From the NCBI GenBank assembly GCA_964445525.1, contig CAYULA010000029.1, forward strand, positions 1 through 45,834: a stretch of 45,834 nt of DNA, read 5' to 3'. Position 1 is the first letter of the stretch; the number at the start of each line of letters is the position of its first letter. Below the pieces are notes generated by a model. The model was not told the DNA's origin. It was given only the letters and a program-made list of their open reading frames with translations, and ran no database searches. This document shows positions 10,155-18,708 of this stretch, piece by piece. This stretch comes from Penumbrarchaeum sp964445525 (lineage in GTDB: Archaea; Thermoplasmatota; Penumbrarchaeia; Penumbrarchaeales; Penumbrarchaeaceae). The position numbers and the translations under genes were made by a program.

Positions 10155-13100
10155 ATGGTTGGGAAACGAGTAATAATAATAATTATTTCCTTGTTATTTA
10201 TACTAAATATTAACAATATAATACCAACACATGATTCGTTGAATTTTAAAATATCAGAATCCGAAAGAGATAATAAAGATATCATAAAAACAAATTCTAC
10301 TTCACTTTTCCTCGAACCAGTATTGATCGAGGATATGAATGCAAGGAAAATGGTCCTTTGTGATTATGATAACAATGGATTTCCGGATATCATACATTAT
10401 CATAAGGATGGATATAATGATCCATTGGGTATGTTCCACGTTCAAATGAACAAATCGGGGATTTGGAATAAAACAAAGATCAATGATCTAGCATATATCA
10501 AAGCATATACAAATCTTTCAGGAGACGATACTCGGGATTTTCTACACCATACAGGTATTGAATACCATAATCATTTGGTCATTTCGGAGATGAATTCGAA
10601 TGGATCCATTTCAAGAACATTCACCCATGATAAGGGAAGTGGCTTTTCACATATCATGTTAGACGATGTTGATATTGATGGTGACCTCGATTTGATCTTG
10701 GGATATAGTAGCAATTACGTCCAGGTTTACCAGAATCTGGGAGAGGGAGAATTCAACTATGACTGGGATAACGGAATTCCGGATAGAGCAAAGGATCCTA
10801 ACCTTCCAAGCATTGATACCGAGGATCTGAAAGTGGGAGATATCGATTGCAATGGATTGCCTGACATAGCCACCGCTACGAAGTGTAGCATGGGTTACGG
10901 ATTTCCTCCCGGTTCAAGATATTTCCTGATGTTGAACGAGGGAGATGGAAATTGGACTGATGCTTCAATGGATTTTCCTCGTGGAAAGACCATATTGAAC
11001 ATTGATCTGGCAGACCTCGACAATGACGGTGACCTGGATTACGGAATTCTGGGTCAGGATGAAGGATGGATCTATGAGAATATTGACGGAAAGAAATGGA
11101 ATGTCAGACCGTTTCCGAATTTTCATAACCAGATAGACTATTTTACTTTCGAGGACATAGACCTTGATGGAAATGAGGATATCCTTGTGAGGGACGTGAT
11201 ATTCAAGGATGAAACCACATTGTTCTTTGAAATCAACATTTCATTCGGGAACGGAGATTATACCTGGAAAACGGTAAACCAGATGAGTAAAATCAATAAT
11301 TCTTATTACGACCCGATCTTTGAGGATTTCGACAGGGATGGAGACCTTGATATTGTGATGAGGGGCGGTGGTATCTATTTCTGGGAAAACAACATCTCGA
11401 TCAAACCAAACATGAGCTTTATAAAAACTCCCTCTTCCACTCACTTCAGGTCCGGATATCTGACGGAATTCTCCTGGACCATGAAGGATGCGTACAAAAT
11501 CTGCAAAAGGACAGAGGACCTCGAATTCAACCTGAGCATATCATACACGGGACCGAAAGGTCCTTTCTTTCACATGAAAACCGTCAAAGGGCAGTGGTGG
11601 ACCGATCTGATCATTCCCGACATGCCTTCCAATGATGTCTACTTCAAGATTAATTTCTCAGATTATTCTACATTATCAGGCCCCTACACCATTCACGATT
11701 CGAATGGTATGGGTTCTTTGGTTGAACTCACAGAACCGGAGTATGATTCGTTCTTGATAGGAGGTGAGGAGGTTGATATTACACTGAGAACAAGCAATCA
11801 TCTCCAAACCGGCACCTACCCCATCTATCTTGTTAGTGAAGGAAACAGGTCCCATCTCGGTTCCTTCCATCTTCAGAGTGGGGAAAATAACAGCTTCAAG
11901 ATTAAAATCCCTCACGGTTTCTATTCAACCTATGGCCATCTGGAAGTTTCAATTCCATGGTTCGGAAATCAGAGAGAAGTTGATACCGTTTCAAGGTTCC
12001 AGGTGATTCCGACACACATGGTTCCACATCACTTTGATCTCAGCGAACACCATGTTCCGGCTGGGTACAAGACCAATATCACGGTGCCCGTTTTTTCCAT
12101 CAACGGTACAGATATCTCATCCGATTGCGATTACAAGATACTGGGAAAATCTAATGGGATCAAGGTTTATCCCTACAAGGACGGAATAATCAACATCACT
12201 TGTTCTGATGTTGGTAGATATAATTTTACATTAAGTACTAAGAAGTTCTCAAAAGCGGTAATGGCAGATATTATGTTGATTTCTCACCGGAATCTTCATA
12301 CTATCTCACTTTTTACTCCCGAGACAGAATGTATGGTTGGTGAACCTTTGGAGCTCTTCTTCAGGGGATTGGATCCTGATGGGAAATATCTTCAGATAGA
12401 TGAGGAATTGATAACATGGGAGATAACAGGGAATTGCGAATATTCCATACAGGGCAGTGCATTGATGGTTATTCCACATTCCCCCGGGACAATCAACATT
12501 TCTGCGGAAGCCGATACGGGTTTGGGACCTGTTACCGGATCAGTTGAATTAGAGGTTTATCCAACCATAGAAAGGACAAGAATCACCACGAATGAAAAAT
12601 CGATGATGAACGGCAGTGTGCAGGACCTGTACTTGAATATATGGACTAATGACAACCAACCAATTTCAAATTATCAGATTACATGGACCTCAAATGATAA
12701 TGCTGCAATAATCTCACATTCCCTGCAAAATGCCGTTATAAAAGCGGTAAAAGAGGGAGAGATCGAGATCAGGGCAGTTTTACGACATTACGATGAAACA
12801 TTTACATCAACAACCACGATTGATGTTTATCCGGCACCGGGATCCATCAGGATGGATAAAGAAATAATCCAGGAGATCGGGAGAAGCGAGGAATATCAAC
12901 TTGAGATATTAACAACAAACAATTTCCCTTTCGAGGGCGATCATTTCATCGGTTCATATCTTATCGATCCTGAAATCGCCTCCGTATCAATCGAAGACAA
13001 CATTCTGACGGTTATCGGAGATGAAGAGGGCGAAACAGAACTGATATTGAACCTCTCCACAATGGAAGGGATATCATTCGAGAGTACCTTTCCGGTTTCG

Positions 13101-14012
13101 ATAAGGTCCTCTCCTGATAGAATCTCAATAGGTAATTATCCGGAATATCCGAGGACCGGACAATCCTTCCAGGTCGATTTCAGCGTTTTCAATTACAGGG
13201 AAGATGAGTTGAAAGGTTTCTCTGTTGATTTGAAATCCAATCTAACTGAAATTGAGATCATTGACTATAACCATTTTTCAGTATTACCTATGAAATCCGG
13301 ATATGACGAGATCATCATCACCGTTGAAAAATACGGAGTTGAGATAGAATCGAAGATCAATTTCCGGATAGTCCCTACGGTCTCGGAGGTCCTGATCGAG
13401 ATGGATTCATTCGAGGTACCCGTAAACACCGGGAATGGATTCTCTTTGATCCTGAAAGATCCGGCGGGAAACGAGATCCCATGGACCGATTTCCAATTCA
13501 ACATGCATCGGGATATTGCAATCGAAGAATCCGATAACGGATTCAATTTGAACGGGTCCGGGACCGGAACCTATCAGATTTTCTACACCACCGAATATTT
13601 CGGGAGAACCCTGGAAGGGTCCTTCAATGTGACCTTATACGAGATCTCGATACTCTCGGAAATTCAACTCACCTTTGATGAGAACAGCCGAGTGGTGGAG
13701 GTCCTCTGTCTGGATCAGAATTCGGATAACATCACCTCACTGTGTTCTATACAATGGTCAGGGGATTTCCAGGTCTTGAACGATTACAAGGTCATCTCGA
13801 GATCTGAAAAATTATCCGTTACAGTGACCCTAAATGAAACATCCTTGGAAGATGAGATCGATACACCGGTATCTGAAGATAAGGAAAAAGAAACCAGCCT
13901 CATCATGATCTTCATCATTTCGATTCCCATGATCATTCTGATCGTTGTTGGCATATTCATAATACTTGGAAAAACCCGAAAAATAAATGATGAGAAATCA
14001 GGACCTGAATGA
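10155..14012 (+). CDS. Integrin-alpha-like FG-GAP/VCBS and Ig-domain surface protein, paralogue 2
   Basis: The protein has 1,285 residues and the same plan as its left neighbour. A hydrophobic signal segment (about 5-24) is followed by calcium-loop repeats between about 60 and 420 (DYDNNGFPD, DVDIDGDLD, DIDCNGLPD, DLDNDGDLD, DIDLDGNED, DFDRDGDLD). Next comes a matching S/G-P-x-T-I-H-D hinge near residue 515 and Ig/BIG2-like beta sandwiches from about 715 onward. A C-terminal membrane helix at about 1248-1271 precedes a short charged tail. The two copies differ clearly in sequence, so the duplication is not recent. Gene end and the downstream spt5 gene converge on the hairpin at 14093-14116. 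I infer an adhesin or ligand-binding surface role; nothing visible indicates enzymatic activity. Confidence 0.85.
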   Translation: MVGKRVIIIIISLLFILNINNIIPTHDSLNFKISESERDNKDIIKTNSTSLFLEPVLIEDMNARKMVLCDYDNNGFPDIIHYHKDGYNDPLGMFHVQMNKSGIWNKTKINDLAYIKAYTNLSGDDTRDFLHHTGIEYHNHLVISEMNSNGSISRTFTHDKGSGFSHIMLDDVDIDGDLDLILGYSSNYVQVYQNLGEGEFNYDWDNGIPDRAKDPNLPSIDTEDLKVGDIDCNGLPDIATATKCSMGYGFPPGSRYFLMLNEGDGNWTDASMDFPRGKTILNIDLADLDNDGDLDYGILGQDEGWIYENIDGKKWNVRPFPNFHNQIDYFTFEDIDLDGNEDILVRDVIFKDETTLFFEINISFGNGDYTWKTVNQMSKINNSYYDPIFEDFDRDGDLDIVMRGGGIYFWENNISIKPNMSFIKTPSSTHFRSGYLTEFSWTMKDAYKICKRTEDLEFNLSISYTGPKGPFFHMKTVKGQWWTDLIIPDMPSNDVYFKINFSDYSTLSGPYTIHDSNGMGSLVELTEPEYDSFLIGGEEVDITLRTSNHLQTGTYPIYLVSEGNRSHLGSFHLQSGENNSFKIKIPHGFYSTYGHLEVSIPWFGNQREVDTVSRFQVIPTHMVPHHFDLSEHHVPAGYKTNITVPVFSINGTDISSDCDYKILGKSNGIKVYPYKDGIINITCSDVGRYNFTLSTKKFSKAVMADIMLISHRNLHTISLFTPETECMVGEPLELFFRGLDPDGKYLQIDEELITWEITGNCEYSIQGSALMVIPHSPGTINISAEADTGLGPVTGSVELEVYPTIERTRITTNEKSMMNGSVQDLYLNIWTNDNQPISNYQITWTSNDNAAIISHSLQNAVIKAVKEGEIEIRAVLRHYDETFTSTTTIDVYPAPGSIRMDKEIIQEIGRSEEYQLEILTTNNFPFEGDHFIGSYLIDPEIASVSIEDNILTVIGDEEGETELILNLSTMEGISFESTFPVSIRSSPDRISIGNYPEYPRTGQSFQVDFSVFNYREDELKGFSVDLKSNLTEIEIIDYNHFSVLPMKSGYDEIIITVEKYGVEIESKINFRIVPTVSEVLIEMDSFEVPVNTGNGFSLILKDPAGNEIPWTDFQFNMHRDIAIEESDNGFNLNGSGTGTYQIFYTTEYFGRTLEGSFNVTLYEISILSEIQLTFDENSRVVEVLCLDQNSDNITSLCSIQWSGDFQVLNDYKVISRSEKLSVTVTLNETSLEDEIDTPVSEDKEKETSLIMIFIISIPMIILIVVGIFIILGKTRKINDEKSGPE

Positions 14013-14075
14013 TACGGGATTTCACATAGAGGAATATTAATACATCACTGATTCTAAGGTATTTGAAGGAAGGGA

Positions 14076-14116
14076 CCTTTTAATTATAGAAAGAAGAGAA
14101 CCTACTGGTTCTCTTC
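14076..14116 (-). terminator. Strong hairpin terminator of the ftsZ-secE-spt5 operon
   Basis: A perfect 10-bp stem (14107-14116 with 14093-14102) has a four-base loop that contains part of the spt5 stop codon. Read on the minus strand it is followed by T-rich sequence (TTTCTATAATT). It overlaps the last codons of spt5 and lies between convergent genes, so it can protect the surface-gene block from read-through. Confidence 0.65.
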
Positions 14117-14611
14117 CTTTTCGAGGACCCTCACGGCATCTCCCTTGATTGTGACGGGAATGGACACCATGGCCTCGAACAATTCAACGGTGATCTCCTC
14201 CTTGGAAGTATCGATCTGCTTCACACGGGCCTTCTCGCCCTTGAAGGGTCCGTTGATTATCTCGACGATATCACCCTCGGTGATATCTGCAACGATGGGC
14301 TTGGGAGCCAGGTAATGTTCTATCTCCTTCAGGGTTATGTCCTTGTCCCCTCCGACGAGGCCCCTGACATACTGCATTCCCTTCAAAAGCTCCTCTATTG
14401 CCTTCTCGTTCTTTTCTCCCTCGATCAATACATAGCCTCTGAGCTTTGTGGGAGATATTATCGAGAATATATGAGCTCCCTTTCTCTTGGCTTTATGACC
14501 GAGGTTCTCAGCCACCGTCTTTTCATGACCGAGGGCCGTCTTTATCGCGAATATCGTATGGGGAAAATCCACTTCATCAAGTTCGCCTCCCCCCGACTCT
14601 TCATATGCCAA
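14102..14611 (-). CDS. spt5: Transcription elongation factor Spt5 (NusG family)
   Basis: Archaeal Spt5 binds the RNA polymerase clamp, with Spt4, and keeps the elongation complex processive. The 169 residues show an acidic N-terminal tail (1-17), an NGN domain (about 18-95, including the F-A-I-K-T strand and R-G-Y-V-L-I-E-G core) and a KOW domain (about 100-165) with the typical I-N-G-P-F-K-G-E-K-A-R-V motif. The start is a TTG just after GGTGAT, which is very close; a GTG at codon 15 of this frame is an alternative. It is last in an ftsZ-secE-spt5 operon, 18 bases after secE. The secE-spt5 pair is a conserved archaeal arrangement and the equivalent of bacterial secE-nusG. Length is a little above the usual ~150 residues because of the acidic tail. 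Confidence 0.95.
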   Translation of the reverse strand: MAYEESGGGELDEVDFPHTIFAIKTALGHEKTVAENLGHKAKRKGAHIFSIISPTKLRGYVLIEGEKNEKAIEELLKGMQYVRGLVGGDKDITLKEIEHYLAPKPIVADITEGDIVEIINGPFKGEKARVKQIDTSKEEITVELFEAMVSIPVTIKGDAVRVLEKEENQ

Positions 14612-14629
14612 AGGATCACCTACCGATCG

Positions 14630-14893
14630 TTATATTCCAAGGACCCAACTCACGAAATCGGGAAAATAGTCCCAGAGAAGTAGTATGGCAAACCCCATTC
14701 CACCGATCAAAGCTATACCGATTCCTGTGATGATCAGTGTCTTGGAGTACTCCTCGCTGGAGGGCTTCCTCGCCATCTTGAGGACCCTTCCGTATCTGCC
14801 CTTTCCGGTGGTCTTCAATTTGAACTCGAGCCATCTCTGCCCCTTCTGGCTCCTTTCCCAGGTCCAGTTCCAGGTCTTTTTTAGAAGGTCCAT
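14630..14893 (-). CDS. secE: Preprotein translocase subunit SecE (Sec61 gamma)
   Basis: SecE clamps the SecY channel in the cytoplasmic membrane. The protein has a basic amphipathic helix with the family-typical segment R-V-L-K-M-A-R-K-P-S-S-E-E-Y, then one membrane helix (T-L-I-I-T-G-I-G-I-A-L-I-G-G-M-G-F) and a short outer end. Two ATGs (14899 and 14893) are in frame. GGTGAT at 14900-14905, which overlaps the ftsZ stop, touches the first and sits 6 bases before the second, so I choose 14893. About 87 residues is slightly longer than many archaeal SecE proteins (~60), the extra being a Trp- and Lys-rich N-terminus. It is translationally coupled to ftsZ and followed by spt5. Confidence 0.92.
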   Translation of the reverse strand: MDLLKKTWNWTWERSQKGQRWLEFKLKTTGKGRYGRVLKMARKPSSEEYSKTLIITGIGIALIGGMGFAILLLWDYFPDFVSWVLGI

Positions 14894-14900
14894 TTCCATA

Positions 14901-16106
14901 TCACCTGATGAAGTCTATGCCAAAGCGGGCCTCGCCAGTCTTCTTCAGGGACTTCCCGAATATCTGCTTGGATTTAACACCTGTGATTACCAGCATGACC
15001 CTGATGGTATCTCTGAGCTCGGGGTCGATCTGGGCTCCCCAGATTATCCTCGCCATGGGATTGACCTTTTTGTGAATCTCAGCCGCTACAAGCTCCGCCT
15101 CCGAAACCGTCATGGACTCTCCGCCGCTTACATTGATCAGGGCACCGGTGGCGTCCTGTATATCCACTTCCAGAAGTGGAGAATCAAGTGCGGCACTGAC
15201 TGCTTTCATGGCCCTGTCATCATCGTCTGACTCTCCGATGCCGATCATTGCAACCCCGCCTCCCTTCATGATGGTCTTGAGGTCTGCGAAGTCAAGGTTG
15301 ACGAGACCGACCTTGGTGATTATCTCGGTGATTCCCTTTATGGACCTCATCAGGATCTCGTCGGCCACCTTGAAAGCGGCGTTCAGCGGAAGTCTGGGGA
15401 CAATTTCCAATAGCTTGTCGTTGGGGATGACAATAACAGTATCAGTGTGCTCCTGAAGCTTGTCCAGGCCGTATTCGGCGTTCTGCATCCTTACAACGCC
15501 TTCCGCGGTGAAAGGCTGGGTTACGATGGCTATTGTAAGCCCTCCCAGTTCCTTTGCGATCCTGGCGACCTCGGGAGCCGAACCTGTTCCCGTTCCTCCT
15601 CCCAGTCCGCAGGTTATGAAGACGATATCCGAGTTCATCAGACCGGACCTTATCTCGTCCTCGGCCTCTCTCGTGGCCTCGCTGCCGATCTGCGGAACGG
15701 ATCCCGCTCCGAGTCCTCTTGTGGACCTTCTACCGATCAGGACCTTGTGGGGAGCGTGAATGGTCAACAGGTGCTGTGCATCGGTGTTCAGGGCAAAGAT
15801 ATCCGCCCCCACGATGCCCTCCTCGACTATTCTGTTGATGGTATTGCAGCCTGCTCCTCCGCATCCGACGATCTTGATATTTGTCCTGAGTGATGCAAGC
15901 ACCCTTCTCAGTTCGTCGTCTTCCGGATTGGCTCCCTGCTGCATGGATTCGACCGGGACCTTTTCGGTGGTCTTGTCAGGTCCTTCCCTCTGGAGCCTGG
16001 CCGCGAATCCTCCTCCGGAAGGTTTCTCCGGCTGCGGACTCTGGGGCATTTCCCCCCTTGCTTTCTTTTCTTCGCGTTCCAGGACACCCTTTATTATGGA
16101 CTTCAT
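14901..16106 (-). CDS. ftsZ: Cell division GTPase FtsZ
   Basis: FtsZ polymerises with GTP into the division ring. The tubulin signature GGGTGTG is at residues 169-175, the G-C-G-G-A-G-C-N loop at 81-88 and N-T-D-A-Q at 107-111. The catalytic T7 region (N-L-D-F-A-D) is present near 280. A Lys/Glu/Pro-rich, probably disordered tail of about 70 residues precedes the GTPase domain, longer than in most FtsZ proteins. The C-terminus ends soon after the second domain (about residue 395) with no evident conserved membrane-tether peptide. The ATG at 16106 has a GGGGGA Shine-Dalgarno. It heads the ftsZ-secE-spt5 operon and has its own TATA box and an upstream palindrome. Confidence 0.97.
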   Translation of the reverse strand: MKSIIKGVLEREEKKARGEMPQSPQPEKPSGGGFAARLQREGPDKTTEKVPVESMQQGANPEDDELRRVLASLRTNIKIVGCGGAGCNTINRIVEEGIVGADIFALNTDAQHLLTIHAPHKVLIGRRSTRGLGAGSVPQIGSEATREAEDEIRSGLMNSDIVFITCGLGGGTGTGSAPEVARIAKELGGLTIAIVTQPFTAEGVVRMQNAEYGLDKLQEHTDTVIVIPNDKLLEIVPRLPLNAAFKVADEILMRSIKGITEIITKVGLVNLDFADLKTIMKGGGVAMIGIGESDDDDRAMKAVSAALDSPLLEVDIQDATGALINVSGGESMTVSEAELVAAEIHKKVNPMARIIWGAQIDPELRDTIRVMLVITGVKSKQIFGKSLKKTGEARFGIDFIR

Positions 16107-16142
16107 GATTCTTCCCCCAAATTAGGCTCGGACACACTGGCA

Positions 16143-16151
16143 CTTATATAT
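16143..16151 (-). promoter_or_regulatory. TATA box of the ftsZ operon
   Basis: On the minus strand this reads ATATATAAG, centred about 40 bp before the ftsZ ATG. It would give a leader of roughly 14 bases that just contains the Shine-Dalgarno. Confidence 0.6.
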
Positions 16152-16169
16152 GAATTACCTTCTCCTTAA

Positions 16170-16181
16170 ACGGATATCCGT
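16170..16181. promoter_or_regulatory. Perfect 12-bp palindrome upstream of the ftsZ TATA box
   Basis: ACGGATATCCGT is its own reverse complement and lies about 20 bp upstream of the ftsZ TATA box, in the 141-base gap after L30e. The position suits a binding site for an activator or repressor of the division operon. Its role is inference. Confidence 0.4.
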
Positions 16182-16247
16182 ATAAAAAGGTTGTCTGGTC
16201 ATTCATTTTTCCCATCCCGATGTGTCCATCACCGTTTGCGATCTATA

Positions 16248-16538
16248 TCAATCCTCCCCCTTCAGGGCCAGAATGTCGGATCCTCCCGCATCTATGACAC
16301 CCATGGTGGAAATGGAGAACGGTTTACCGCTTGCCGCTCCAAGTTCGGCATTGTTTCCCCTGAATCTGTACACGGGCATCTTGTAACCCTTGATCTCCTC
16401 GAGGTCGTTCTCCGGACAGTTCCTGGAGACAATCACCAGCTTGACCTTCTTCTTCTTCAATTGCTTGATCGTCTCCTTGATTCCCACGGTTACCTTACCG
16501 TTCTCCTGGACGTTTCTCAACGCTCTCTTGATATCCAA
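16248..16538 (-). CDS. rpl30e: Ribosomal protein L30e
   Basis: This small 50S protein of the L7Ae/L30e RNA-binding fold has 96 residues, the usual length. Family motifs visible are the K-x-x-I-K-x-L-K-K-K-K-V-K-L-V-I-V-S-R-N-C-P strand and the V-Y-R-F-R-G-N-N-A-E-L-G-A-A-S-G-K-P-F segment. The start is TTG at 16538, six bases after AGGAGG. It begins 10 bases after the end of rpoA'', the conserved archaeal order. In many archaea nusA, rpsL and rpsG come next; here the string stops and ftsZ follows on its own promoter. Confidence 0.96.
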   Translation of the reverse strand: MDIKRALRNVQENGKVTVGIKETIKQLKKKKVKLVIVSRNCPENDLEEIKGYKMPVYRFRGNNAELGAASGKPFSISTMGVIDAGGSDILALKGED

Positions 16539-16548
16539 AGGATCCCTC

Positions 16549-18708
16549 CTATTCCTCCTTGAGGTCTATCGGCCTGTAAATCAATTCCACAGCACCGGTT
16601 CCAAGCGTGATCGGTTGACCCACGATGATGTTCTCCGCCACACCTGCCAGGGGCTCCACCTCTCCGGTGATCCCGGCTGTTAGCAGGTGATTGGATGTGA
16701 TCTCGAATGCGGCCCTGGCAAGCACCGAGGATTTCTCACCGGAAACACCGTGCCTGCCTATGGCTCTTACCGAGCCTCCCACGGACATTACATCGGCCAC
16801 AAGCATCAGATGCCTTGCGTCCACGGTGAGACCCTGTTCCGCCAGGGTCCTTTTCGCTTCCTCGAAGATGGCTCTTCTGGCGGCCTCCACTCCAAGCACG
16901 TTGGAGATCTCCATTATACTGTTCGTGGTGGTCCTTGCCGTGTCAACTTCCGGAAGCTCCAGGATCTTCTTGAGCGAGGACCCTTCGGTGTAGAGGACGT
17001 ATTCGTCCCCCTCATGCCTTATGATGGCCCTGACTATCTCGTCGATTCCCTTGATCTTGGATTTCTTTATGGATTCCCACATATTGAGCAGATTCTTGAA
17101 ATTCATCTTCTTCTGACCCATGAAGTTGATCACGAACACATCCTCCAACCTCTCGATCTGGTTGTCCTTGATCTTCTTGTTTTTCTCTTTGATCCTCTTG
17201 ATCAGCTGTTCGGTGTCCATATCCTTCTTGGCCATTGCCTTCTCCCTGGGTGTGATGGTGATCGTCATCCTGGCCAGGTCAACTTCCGTGTCCGCCAGAT
17301 CGGAAACCAGTGTCAGTTCTATATTGTTGTTAACGAACCTCTTGATGTCATCCAGGGTCCTCTCCTGTGAGCGGGTGAGGTGGATCTCCATCATGGGCGT
17401 GGAGGGAAGTTTTCTGGCATCCACGATCTCGATGAGCCTCGGGAGACCAAGTGTCACGTTGATCTCAGCCACACCGGCATAATGGAAAGTTCTCATGGTC
17501 ATCTGTGTGCCGGGTTCACCAATCGACTGGGCCGCCACGATCCCTACGGATTCGTGGGGGTCAACCAGATTTCTCCGGAACTGATCCATGCTCATCTGGC
17601 AGATCCTGGGGACATACCTATCCTCCACCTTCATCTCCCTTATCTTCTCGGAGAGATCGAATATCATCTTGGCAGGGAGGTTCATTGCCGTCTCCTTGTC
17701 ATCAAGAACTTCAGCGAATTTGGAAACCAGTCCGGACATACCCTTAACAGATTGCAGTATCTTTGCTGAATCCCAGTCCTCTCTCTCGGACCTCTCCGCC
17801 AGGAAATAGATGTAATCATCTGGGATGGAGACACCTGCCTTTTTCAACGACTTTGCGACAGCATCATCCCTCAGAGGTTTGAACTGCTCAACCTCTATCT
17901 CCTCCACCACCTTCTTTTTGGGTTTGTCCTCCTTCTTCTTCTCGGATGGTGCCGGCTCCTCCTCCTTTTTGAGAAGGGTCTCGAACTCCTCGATCCAGAT
18001 CAATGTGTACTGTCTGGCGCTCTTAACAGAGGTGTTGTTGACAGTTGTAAAGGCTCCCAACGGAAGGCCTTTGGGAAGCTCCTCGATGGATTCCAGGGTG
18101 AGATAGGCCAGAGCCGCCCCTTCGGGAACAACTTCCGATAATCTGGGAGGAACCAGCGAGGGATCCTCAGGCCCGGGAAGGGGCTTTTTGTCGGTGTCAA
18201 TATGTGTTATCCTTGCCTTGAATCCAACGGAGTCGGATTTGATGTAGATGAATCCCTCGATGGGGAGTTCGAATCTCTTGAGGTTAACATAGAACTTGCA
18301 GGGCCAGAGGACCTTTCCCTTCTCATTCAATATTCCAACCGCCTGGTTCACGGATTCCCTGTCAGGGGCGGTCCATATGAAACCCATCTCCTTTTCGGCT
18401 TCCTTGGATTTCTTCTCCTCTTTTAGCCCCTCGTCATCTTTTTTGGCAGGGCGGACCTTTTCGGATTTTTTATCGTCATTTCCGGATTCCTCATCCATTA
18501 TAATCCAGGCAAAGGCCCTCTTGAACCTCTTTCCCGATATTCCGGTGATCCTCTGGAGCTGGGTGGGGCCCATGGAGTAAACATCCTCCAGGGAGTATTC
18601 CGAATCCTTTCCCAGGAGCTTCTCGATACCTTCTTCCTCCATTCCCCTGGATATGAGGAACTCCTTGAGCTCCTCCTTGTCCTTGATGGAAACGTTCCTC
18701 TCTACCAT
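16549..18708 (-). CDS. rpoA2: RNA polymerase subunit A'' (Rpo1C) with a ~345-residue N-terminal extension
   Basis: A'' supplies the C-terminal part of the largest polymerase subunit: trigger loop, part of the jaw and part of the clamp. Numbered from the GTG at 18711, the core begins near residue 345 and includes VGIVAAQSIGEPGTQMTM at about 389-406, then the R-T-F-H-Y-A-G-V-A segment. The usual archaeal A'' is only about 380-400 residues, so this 720-residue protein is nearly twice that. The extra part has a helical region with an HhH-like G-P-x-x-L-x-x-I-x-G-I-S-G-K motif (about 1-72) and a charged linker. A beta-rich domain at about 109-245 recalls EVE/PUA folds (W-T-A-P, G-x-I-Y-I-K-S, Y-T-L-I-W). 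A Lys/Glu/Pro linker and a helical segment (about 276-344) follow. It is not an intein: it precedes the core and lacks splice motifs. ATG 18708 lies 5 bases after GGAGGTG and overlaps the rpoA' stop. Confidence 0.95.
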   Translation of the reverse strand: MVERNVSIKDKEELKEFLISRGMEEEGIEKLLGKDSEYSLEDVYSMGPTQLQRITGISGKRFKRAFAWIIMDEESGNDDKKSEKVRPAKKDDEGLKEEKKSKEAEKEMGFIWTAPDRESVNQAVGILNEKGKVLWPCKFYVNLKRFELPIEGFIYIKSDSVGFKARITHIDTDKKPLPGPEDPSLVPPRLSEVVPEGAALAYLTLESIEELPKGLPLGAFTTVNNTSVKSARQYTLIWIEEFETLLKKEEEPAPSEKKKEDKPKKKVVEEIEVEQFKPLRDDAVAKSLKKAGVSIPDDYIYFLAERSEREDWDSAKILQSVKGMSGLVSKFAEVLDDKETAMNLPAKMIFDLSEKIREMKVEDRYVPRICQMSMDQFRRNLVDPHESVGIVAAQSIGEPGTQMTMRTFHYAGVAEINVTLGLPRLIEIVDARKLPSTPMMEIHLTRSQERTLDDIKRFVNNNIELTLVSDLADTEVDLARMTITITPREKAMAKKDMDTEQLIKRIKEKNKKIKDNQIERLEDVFVINFMGQKKMNFKNLLNMWESIKKSKIKGIDEIVRAIIRHEGDEYVLYTEGSSLKKILELPEVDTARTTTNSIMEISNVLGVEAARRAIFEEAKRTLAEQGLTVDARHLMLVADVMSVGGSVRAIGRHGVSGEKSSVLARAAFEITSNHLLTAGITGEVEPLAGVAENIIVGQPITLGTGAVELIYRPIDLKEE

